Assembly: GCA_012519615.1 (NCBI GenBank)
Contig: JAAYPW010000064.1
Location: forward strand, 1-32,111
Direction: 5' to 3'
DNA from: Fusobacteriota bacterium
Lineage (GTDB): Bacteria > Fusobacteriota > Fusobacteriia > Fusobacteriales > JAAYPW01
Length of the DNA: 32,111 nucleotides
Shown: in pieces, positions 17,462 to 23,750 of the stretch
Layout of the letters: each line of letters opens with the position of its first letter
Position numbering within the stretch: the stretch's first letter is position 1
Translations under genes and position numbers: made by a program
The notes under the pieces: model-generated
What the model was told of the DNA's origin: nothing
The model's database searches: none
The model's input: the letters and a program-made list of their open reading frames with translations, nothing else

Positions 17462-18133
17462 TTATATATTTAATTCCTCTTCTAACAGTATTTCTAATAT
17501 TACATCTGTTACCTCTGGATCAAATTGTTTTCCTTTTTGATTTTTTAACTCTTCAATTGCTTCAGATTTTGTTAAAGGTTTTTTATATGGTCTTTCTGAT
17601 ACCATAGCATCATAAGCTTCTGCTACATTTATTATCCTAGACATAATAGGTATATCTTCCCCTAATAGACCTTCTGGATATCCTCTCCCGTTATATTTTT
17701 CATTTTTTGACTTAACAACATTTTTTATTTTTTTAAAAAAATAGTTATTTTCTGTAATTTTATACGCGATAATTGGTGTTTTCTTTATAACATTAAATTC
17801 ATCTTCAGTTAATTTTTCCCTTTTATATAGTATTTTTTCTGGTATTCTTATCTTTGCTAATTGGCTTATATATATAGATAATTTCATATTCTTATAAAAA
17901 TCGCTTTCATTTATACCAAGTCGCTTTGCTATTTCACAAGACAATTCATTTACTTTTCTAGTATGCCCATTAAAGTAAGGATCCTTAGAATCAAATTCTG
18001 AAACAATACTTTGAATTAATTTAATATAAGCATCTCCTACATAAAAAAAATACTTAAATTTAAAATACAAAATCATTATCATTATAAATAAAATAATTAT
18101 TATTATAAACATGAAAAATGTAATATCACCCAT
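17462..18133 (-). CDS. Membrane-anchored HD-GYP-like protein lacking metal ligands
   Basis: 223 residues. Residues 5-30 form one membrane segment, and the rest aligns throughout with HD-GYP cyclic-di-GMP phosphodiesterase domains: FNGHTRKV (His57), IPEKIL, YNGRGYPEGLLGEDIP (the GYP at 151-153), INVAEAYDAMVSERPYKK and GKQFDPEVTDVIL. However, the HD pair is Ser90-Gln91 in SQLAK, the expected His of the xxHP segment is Thr119, and the HHE segment reads KNE (143-145). At least four metal-binding residues are lost, so catalysis is very unlikely. It may act as a cyclic-di-GMP sensor or a structural protein. It lies 13 bp after mlaE and 35 bp before fapA. The frame is intact, so this is not simple decay. 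Confidence 0.88.
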   Translation of the reverse strand: MGDITFFMFIIIIILFIMIMILYFKFKYFFYVGDAYIKLIQSIVSEFDSKDPYFNGHTRKVNELSCEIAKRLGINESDFYKNMKLSIYISQLAKIRIPEKILYKREKLTEDEFNVIKKTPIIAYKITENNYFFKKIKNVVKSKNEKYNGRGYPEGLLGEDIPIMSRIINVAEAYDAMVSERPYKKPLTKSEAIEELKNQKGKQFDPEVTDVILEILLEEELNI

Positions 18134-18146
18134 TATTATTCACTCC

Positions 18147-18911
18147 CTAGCTAAAAATTATAATTGATAAAAAAAAGTTGAAAATTAGTATTAACATTAT
18201 TGCTGCAACAACAGATGATGTTGTTGCAGTACCAACACCTTCTGAACCACCTTTTACATTCATACCTTTATAACACGCTACCGATGTTATTATGGTTCCA
18301 AAAAATAATGATTTTATTACTCCACCTATAATATCTTTTGTACTAAGTAAAAATTTTACCCCAGAAATATAAGTGCCTGATATTAGTCCTAATTTTAATA
18401 CTCCTATTATATATCCACCGAAAACACCTAAAAAATCTGCCATAATTGTAAGTATTGGTAACATTATAATTCCTGAAAATATACGAGGTGATACTAAATA
18501 GTCTATAGGGTTTACTGCCATTACTGATAATGCATCGATCTGCTCTGTAACTTTCATACTTCCTAGCTCGGCTGTTATTGCAGATCCTATTCTCCCTGCT
18601 ATAATAACTGCAGTTAGAGTTGGACCTAATTCTCTTGTAATTGCTAATGCAATTGTTCCACCTATTAATCCCTCTGCCTGAAATTTTCTAAATTCAGGTA
18701 CAAGCTGAATTATAAGGACCATCCCTGTAAATATAGAAACAATAAATACCAGTAAAAAAGATTTTATTCCAAAAGAATAAAGTTGCTCTACATATGCTCT
18801 TTTAACAAGTTTATTTTTTGAGAAAAATATATTTTTCATTCCATGAAAACCTTTTAAAACAAAAAACAAAATTCTACCAAGCTTAATCATTTTTCTTTGT
18901 GCTATATTCAT
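18147..18911 (-). CDS. mlaE: MlaE-family phospholipid-transport ABC permease (orphan)
   Basis: 254 residues from the ATG at 18911, which has GGAGA nine bases upstream; the ATG at 18920 is only 2 nt from that SD. Five or six hydrophobic segments. The family signature is complete: ITRELGPTLTAVIIAGRIG, ITAELGSMKVTEQIDAL and NPIDYLVSPRIF. MlaE works with the MlaF ATPase and the MlaD MCE protein in moving phospholipids between the inner and outer membranes. Neither partner gene is in the window. It overlaps the end of the S55-peptidase gene by 29 bp, which implies translational coupling inside a flagellar operon. Orthology to Mla rather than to another MlaE paralogue is not certain. Confidence 0.92.
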   Translation of the reverse strand: MNIAQRKMIKLGRILFFVLKGFHGMKNIFFSKNKLVKRAYVEQLYSFGIKSFLLVFIVSIFTGMVLIIQLVPEFRKFQAEGLIGGTIALAITRELGPTLTAVIIAGRIGSAITAELGSMKVTEQIDALSVMAVNPIDYLVSPRIFSGIIMLPILTIMADFLGVFGGYIIGVLKLGLISGTYISGVKFLLSTKDIIGGVIKSLFFGTIITSVACYKGMNVKGGSEGVGTATTSSVVAAIMLILIFNFFLSIIIFS

Positions 18912-20364
18912 ATATATCATTCTCCGCTTCGAAACTATCTATAATAATATCTTTTTCATATTCAAATTTCATAAAATTGTAATCTTCTATAGGTATATTT
19001 GTAGAAAATTTTACTTCATTTTCTTCATTTTTTATTCTAATCGATAATTCATTATTTTTAGTTTTATATTTATAATTGTTTATATATTCTAATAAATTTT
19101 GATATTCATGCCAATCTTTATCATCTTTATTTCCTGTGCTTATAGATATTATATAGTTTCCTACTTTTAAATTTCGAGGTATTTTTATCTCTATTTTTTG
19201 ATTTTTAAGCCCCTTTTGCATTACAAAATAATTTACATAAAATTCAATATTACTTCCCGGATTATATATTATGTTATTTGTTTTAATATTTTTTATATGT
19301 GCAAGTTTATTTTCTTTTTTTAGTTCAATGTCAATTACAATAGTTTCAAAATTAATATAATAAAATGGATTATTTATAATATTTAAAATATTTGATGAAA
19401 TTAAACTCGAAAAATTATGTATATTATTTTCTAAAAATGTATAGCAATTTTTATCTTCATAAAATGAACCTTTACTATTTTCAAGAGAAAAATTATAATT
19501 CATATGTTTATAATCTTCAGCATCAATCTCTTTTATAAGTACTGCTTCTATAACTTTATCCAAATAAAATTTAATGGTATTTTTATCGTTTACCATCTCC
19601 ATATTATATCTTATTATCTCATTGTCTTTTTTTACATTAACTTTTATCTTATTTACTTCAATATTTTCAGTGATTACTCCTAATAAACCAGTTGCTCTGT
19701 CTTGTAATACTAATCCAATTGTTTCTTTTACAGTTCCTATTTTAAATGGAGATTTACTATTTTTAATTACATAATCTACATTTGATGCGTTTAAAAAAAA
19801 TTTAATATCACCTTTATTACTAAAACTATGACCTAATGCAGAAAATATACCATTTTTTTCATATGTAAGTGTCCCTATATTTTCAAAATATATATCTCCC
19901 CTTACAGGTGAAATTGATACTGACATACCTGGCTTTATTTCATCTATATATTTACTATTTTCAATAATAAAATTTTCATTTTTTATCATATTTTTCTCTG
20001 TCTTTATAATATATTCTATTGGTGTAACAATTCCCATATTTAATGTGTCATAATCAATTGCATAACTTAATGCTCCTATTAGTTTTCCATCTATATAAAG
20101 AGGACTTCCGCTCATACCTTCAGATATTCCCCCTGCTTTGTATATTGTATTTCCATATAATTTAGCAAGGATCATTTTCGGTATTGTATCTGACGAATTT
20201 ATAATAGAGATAATTTCAAAATTAAACTGCTCTATTTTTCTATCTTCAATTACAGTATATCCGTGACCGCGCATCCCTTTTTCTAAATCATTTATCCCAA
20301 TTATCTCAAATGGGTATAAATATACAAATTGCATAAATATTAAGATAAATAATATTTTTTTCAT
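18883..20364 (-). CDS. Secreted SpoIVB/S55-peptidase-domain protein
   Basis: 493 residues with an N-terminal signal peptide (about 1-18), so it is probably periplasmic. The S55-type domain spans about residues 20-220: GMRGHGYTVIEDRKIEQF (30-47), the nucleophile motif GMSGSPLYIDGKLIGAL with Ser85, TPIEYII, and ALGHSFSNKGD with His179. The signature order (Ser motif before the His motif) matches the non-sporulation members of this family. Residues 230-493 are a beta-rich region with no recognised domain. In Bacillus SpoIVB cuts a partner to signal across a membrane; here the target is unknown. It is 12 bp after flgJ and overlaps mlaE. No sporulation context is present. Activity is inferred from the conserved motifs only. 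Confidence 0.85.
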   Translation of the reverse strand: MKKILFILIFMQFVYLYPFEIIGINDLEKGMRGHGYTVIEDRKIEQFNFEIISIINSSDTIPKMILAKLYGNTIYKAGGISEGMSGSPLYIDGKLIGALSYAIDYDTLNMGIVTPIEYIIKTEKNMIKNENFIIENSKYIDEIKPGMSVSISPVRGDIYFENIGTLTYEKNGIFSALGHSFSNKGDIKFFLNASNVDYVIKNSKSPFKIGTVKETIGLVLQDRATGLLGVITENIEVNKIKVNVKKDNEIIRYNMEMVNDKNTIKFYLDKVIEAVLIKEIDAEDYKHMNYNFSLENSKGSFYEDKNCYTFLENNIHNFSSLISSNILNIINNPFYYINFETIVIDIELKKENKLAHIKNIKTNNIIYNPGSNIEFYVNYFVMQKGLKNQKIEIKIPRNLKVGNYIISISTGNKDDKDWHEYQNLLEYINNYKYKTKNNELSIRIKNEENEVKFSTNIPIEDYNFMKFEYEKDIIIDSFEAENDIYEYSTKKND

Positions 20365-20376
20365 AACTAGCTCCTA

Positions 20377-20676
20377 TTAAATTTTATTTGATAATTGCTT
20401 ATAAAGCATCTCTGCTAATCCAATTCCTCCACTTTGAGACATACTTTTTGCTCTCTCGTCATTTAACATATCTTGAAATATCTCTTCTGATTTTCCACCA
20501 AAAAAAGGATTATTCTCTTTATTTAATGTGTTTTCCATTGAATCTATCATCATTTTTAAAAATATTGCCTCAAATTCTTCAGTTGCTTTTTTTAATTCTT
20601 TCTCCTCTTTTGTATTTGTTTCATTTATTTTTGTTTCTTTCATTATATTTGTAAAATTTAAATTATTTATCATCAT
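20377..20676 (-). CDS. flgJ: Rod-binding protein FlgJ, single-domain form
   Basis: 99 residues matching only the rod-binding N-terminal half of enterobacterial FlgJ: EEFEAIFLKMMIDSM, GGKSEEIFQDMLNDERA and MSQSGGIGLAEMLYKQL. It is thought to cap or scaffold the growing flagellar rod in the periplasm. The muramidase domain is absent, so the peptidoglycan-opening activity must come from another protein. Two adjacent ATG codons (20676, 20673) both fit the AAGGAA site. A 9-bp hairpin lies immediately upstream. Confidence 0.93.
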   Translation of the reverse strand: MMINNLNFTNIMKETKINETNTKEEKELKKATEEFEAIFLKMMIDSMENTLNKENNPFFGGKSEEIFQDMLNDERAKSMSQSGGIGLAEMLYKQLSNKI

Positions 20677-20684
20677 ATTTTCCT

Positions 20685-20706
20685 TACTAATTTAATAAAA
20701 TTAGTA
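20685..20706 (-). promoter_or_regulatory. Hairpin abutting the flgJ ribosome-binding site
   Basis: TACTAATTT (20685-20693), loop AATA and AAATTAGTA (20698-20706) form a perfect 9-bp stem between flgI and flgJ. On the mRNA its 3' arm runs straight into the AAGGAA site. There is no T run, so a terminator role is unlikely. It may set flgJ translation or mark an mRNA cleavage point. Confidence 0.6.
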
Positions 20707-20720
20707 GTTTTCACCACCTT

Positions 20721-21737
20721 TTACATAGTTTTTATCTCAGCATCTATTGCACCTGCATATTTTAATGCATTTAATATAGATATAATATCGTTTGGTCCTG
20801 CTCCAATTGCATTTAACATTTTTACTATATTTTTAACAGTATTCCCGCCATCATAATAAAATGAATTTGCATCACCTTTATTATTTGGATTATTTTTTAA
20901 TACATCTAATTCTGCTGCTATTGATATAGATATATCTTTATGTGTAATTGCAACTGGTGCTATTTTTATATTTTCACCTAAAATTATAGTTCCTGTTCTT
21001 TCATTTATTACAATTTGAGATTTTCTATCTGGTATAATCTCAATATTCTCTAGTAGAGATATAAAGCTAACAATATCACCAGAAAAAACATATGTTTTAT
21101 TTACTAAAATTGTCGATGCATCTAATGCAAAGGCCGTTTCAAAATTAAAAATTTTATTTATCTCATCAACAACCCTTGATGCTGTTGTGAAATCTGGTGT
21201 ATTTAAGATTAAATGTACTTTATCATCATAATCTAATTTTAAAGGTACCTCCTTCTCTACAATACCGCCATTTTGTATAAAGCCATTCACTTTATTATTT
21301 GTTTCATTAATAACTTTTGTTAAAGATCCTTGTGATGCCACATATACATTTCCATCTGCACCATAAAGAAGTGTCTGTAAAAGAACTCCCCCTTCTAAAT
21401 TTTTAGCATCATTTACAGAAGATACCATAACATCAATAGTGTCTCCCGGTTTTTTAAATGGTGGTAATTCAGCTGTAACCATAACTGTAGCTACATTTTT
21501 TGATTCTATTTGTGATAATGCAATATCTGTTCCAAAATATGAGTATAAATTTTTAAGCAATTGCGGTGTTAGAGGCGATTTATCTCCATTTCCTGATAAT
21601 CCTACAACAATTCCCATCCCCATTAATTGATTGGATCTTACACCTTTTACCCGTGATACCTCTTTTAATCTAACTTTTTGATTACCGTATATATTTACAC
21701 TTAATAAAATAAGTAAAATTATAATTATTTTTTTCAT
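20721..21737 (-). CDS. flgI: Flagellar P-ring protein FlgI
   Basis: 338 residues, slightly shorter than enterobacterial FlgI. A signal peptide covers about residues 1-18. Family signatures are VRLKEVSRVKGVRSNQLMG, GIVVGLSGNGDKSP, VMVTAELPPFKKPGDTIDV, INERTGTIILGENI and ALKYAGAIDAEI. It forms the periplasmic bushing around the rod in the peptidoglycan layer. It lies 10 bp after flgH. No flgA (P-ring chaperone) gene is in the window. Confidence 0.97.
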   Translation of the reverse strand: MKKIIIILLILLSVNIYGNQKVRLKEVSRVKGVRSNQLMGMGIVVGLSGNGDKSPLTPQLLKNLYSYFGTDIALSQIESKNVATVMVTAELPPFKKPGDTIDVMVSSVNDAKNLEGGVLLQTLLYGADGNVYVASQGSLTKVINETNNKVNGFIQNGGIVEKEVPLKLDYDDKVHLILNTPDFTTASRVVDEINKIFNFETAFALDASTILVNKTYVFSGDIVSFISLLENIEIIPDRKSQIVINERTGTIILGENIKIAPVAITHKDISISIAAELDVLKNNPNNKGDANSFYYDGGNTVKNIVKMLNAIGAGPNDIISILNALKYAGAIDAEIKTM

Positions 21738-21747
21738 ATTATGCCCC

Positions 21748-22425
21748 CTAAAAAAAGATTCCTACTATAGACGACAAAAAATTAGAAATAATACCTGGTT
21801 TTGCTTTACCATCGAATACAAGTTTTCCGTTATATTTAACTTGTGCATCTGATAAATATGCTGATTCAATGCTATTTTCCATAGATATATCCTGTGGCCT
21901 TACAAATCCTGTTATCTCAATCTCCTGTAATTCATTATTTATAAGTACATTCCTAGTCCCTTTCACATATAAATTCCCAGAACTATCTTTTTTCATAACT
22001 CTTGCTGATACTCTGGCTGTAAGGTTTCCGCTACGTTTTGTTGTTCCGCTACTATTTACTTTTGTATTACCCTCTGCTCCCATATCTGGTAACATGTTTA
22101 GAAATCCTGTCCCTGCTTTTGCATCAATTTTACCACCTTTTGCACGACTATTACTTGTTGTCTGTTGTGCCGAAGCATTTTCTCTAATTATAATAGATAG
22201 TAAATCCCCAACTTTAGAAGCTTTTTTATCACTATATAATGATCTAGATGAACTACTAAATAGAGAACCTGAATATTCTGTATCTTCCTCTTCATCTATA
22301 AAGTCAGCAAATGCTTCTGGTAATGGTTCTGTATTTACTATATTATCTGTATTTTTTTTATTATTGCTACAACCTGTTAATATCATTATTGTAATAACTA
22401 TAAATAACATTAATTTATTTTTCAT
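21748..22425 (-). CDS. flgH: Flagellar L-ring lipoprotein FlgH
   Basis: 225 residues, normal family length. The lipoprotein signal ends in LTGC (Cys19). L-ring signatures follow: SLYSDKKASKVGDLLSIII, NASAQQTT, and near the C-terminus NVLINNELQEIEITGFVRP with QDI and LSDAQVKYNGK. It forms the outer-membrane ring of the basal body, which is direct evidence for a diderm envelope. AAGGAG lies nine bases before the ATG. It is 13 bp after the rod gene and 10 bp before flgI. Confidence 0.97.
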   Translation of the reverse strand: MKNKLMLFIVITIMILTGCSNNKKNTDNIVNTEPLPEAFADFIDEEEDTEYSGSLFSSSSRSLYSDKKASKVGDLLSIIIRENASAQQTTSNSRAKGGKIDAKAGTGFLNMLPDMGAEGNTKVNSSGTTKRSGNLTARVSARVMKKDSSGNLYVKGTRNVLINNELQEIEITGFVRPQDISMENSIESAYLSDAQVKYNGKLVFDGKAKPGIISNFLSSIVGIFF

Positions 22426-22438
22426 ATTATAACACTCC

Positions 22439-23275
22439 TTATGTCCATTTACCTACTTCACCAACAACTTTAGAAAGCATCTCACTATGTGTAGTTAATA
22501 CTTTTTGATTGGTTTCATATGCTCTCGAACACGTTATCATCTCAACCATCTCTTTCACAGTATTTACTGTTGACTCTTCAATATGTCCTTGATGAAGTTT
22601 AAATTCTGATGCTATCTCTATATTTCCTACGTCGTTTAATGAGTAATACCCATCACCAATTTTATTAATTTTTGATAAATTTTCTACATTTACAACCATT
22701 AATTTATCTATATTAGGTTCTGTTTTATTTATTATACCAATATTTTCAATATCTCCAGTTACTTCTGCATTTATTAAATTACCATTATTATATATTGTAA
22801 AATCAGCATTTGTAGTTTTAACATATCCTGCTCTACCATCAGCAGAATATCCTAATAATTTTCCACCAATCATATTTACTAAAAATCCATCTTTATCCAC
22901 TGAGAAATTTCCACTTCTTTGTAGATAAATATTTCCTTTATCTTCAACTACAAATAATTCTTTCCCCTCTATTGCAAAATCAAGTTTATTATCTGTTTTT
23001 ATAATATTTCCTTGTGTGAATTCTGTATAGACATCATCAACAAAAGCACCTGTTCCTAATGTTCCTATTGGTGTTAATATACTTTTATGCTCAAAAGGTG
23101 TATTTATTTTTTCATCATCTTTTCTATATATTTCAAATTCTGGAAAATGTTTTATAACAGTTTGGTCTTTTTTATACCCTACAGTATTTATATTAGCAAT
23201 ATTATTTGATATTACATTTTCTCTTTCCATTTGAACCATCATTCCTGACGCAGCTGTATATATTCCTCTTATCAT
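22439..23275 (-). CDS. Flagellar rod protein of the FlgF/FlgG family
   Basis: 278 residues. The N-terminus IRGIYTAASGMMVQMER and ISNNIANINTVGYKK, the middle IEGKELFVV...YLQRSGNFSVDKDG and the C-terminal QGHIEESTVNTVKEMVEMI with RAYETNQKVL are characteristic of axial rod/hook-basal-body proteins. The length fits either proximal-rod FlgF or distal-rod FlgG. The QGxxExSxVN C-terminus and the position directly before flgH favour a FlgG-like role, but the second gene of the usual pair is not here, so I leave the symbol open. It is the first gene of the operon, with AGAGGTG before its ATG and a sigma-28-like promoter at 23328-23354. Confidence 0.93.
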   Translation of the reverse strand: MIRGIYTAASGMMVQMERENVISNNIANINTVGYKKDQTVIKHFPEFEIYRKDDEKINTPFEHKSILTPIGTLGTGAFVDDVYTEFTQGNIIKTDNKLDFAIEGKELFVVEDKGNIYLQRSGNFSVDKDGFLVNMIGGKLLGYSADGRAGYVKTTNADFTIYNNGNLINAEVTGDIENIGIINKTEPNIDKLMVVNVENLSKINKIGDGYYSLNDVGNIEIASEFKLHQGHIEESTVNTVKEMVEMITCSRAYETNQKVLTTHSEMLSKVVGEVGKWT

Positions 23276-23327
23276 AAATATGCACCTCTTTTCTATATTT
23301 TATAGTTTTATTTTATTTATACTTATA

Positions 23328-23354
23328 TTATCGACATTTTTATTAAAAAATGTA
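23328..23354 (-). promoter_or_regulatory. Sigma-28-like promoter for the rod/ring operon
   Basis: TACA (23354-23351), a 15-bp spacer and GTCGATAA (23335-23328). The flagellar sigma-28 consensus is TAAA-N15-GCCGATAA, so this site differs at two positions. The predicted leader is about 45 nt. Confidence 0.5.
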
Positions 23355-23708
23355 TTATCATTATAATTTACAAATGTTATATTTAAATTATATTTTTAAA
23401 TCTTCATTTTTAATTACATGAAATTACCACTGTATTATTATAAAATCTTTATTTTTTTGCTTTTAAATCCTCGCTTTTAATCCGTGTCCATCTGTGGTAA
23501 AAATTATTTTTAATCTTTTAATCTTTTAATCTTTTATCCATGTTTATCCGTGTCCATCCGTGGTAAAAAATTATATGTTGTATTTCAATTTCAGCATTTA
23601 TTCCACAACTAAATTTCTGGGAATAAGATTATAAAATTAAATCTTCTCTATATTCTAACATATTTATTTATATAAGTAAAATATATTTATTTATTTTTTA
23701 ATTAATTT
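23355..23708. other. Gene-free gap holding GC-richer repeats
   Basis: This stretch, between the rod-operon promoter and the terminator of the large lipoprotein gene, has no credible reading frame. It contains the repeat block at 23478-23570, which differs in composition from the surrounding DNA. Nothing else was recognised. Confidence 0.5.
23478..23570. repeat. Two copies of a TCCGTGTCCATCYGTGGTA repeat plus an AATCTTTT tandem
   Basis: TCCGTGTCCATCTGTGGTAA occurs at 23481 and TCCGTGTCCATCCGTGGTAA at 23547, one mismatch apart, each followed by an A run. Between them AATCTTTT is repeated three times. The second copy is itself made of three 9-10-base units (ATCCATGTTT, ATCCGTGTCC, ATCCGTGGTA). 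The GC-richer words stand out sharply from the AT-rich surroundings. Confidence 0.85.
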
Positions 23709-23710
23709 AA

Positions 23711-23743
23711 AAACAGCAGCCCTATTTAATAAGACTGCTGTTT
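23711..23743 (-). terminator. Terminator of the PKD/CARDB lipoprotein gene
   Basis: AAACAGCAG (23711-23719) pairs with CTGCTGTTT (23735-23743). On the minus strand the stem is followed by a T-rich run. It begins 8 bp after the stop codon at 23751. Confidence 0.85.
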
Positions 23744-23750
23744 CTCTATT

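Noticed and set aside
18883-20364. Evidence for sporulation from the SpoIVB domain
   Set aside because: The domain order and context match the widespread non-sporulation members; no spo genes are present and the envelope is diderm.
21869-22432. Long plus-strand open frame opposite flgH
   Set aside because: Its composition is that of a reverse-frame shadow of the conserved flgH gene and it has no ribosome-binding site.
23478-23570. CRISPR-like or tandem-array reading of the TCCGTG repeats
   Set aside because: Only two copies with no regular spacer length and no cas genes; a general intergenic repeat is a better description.
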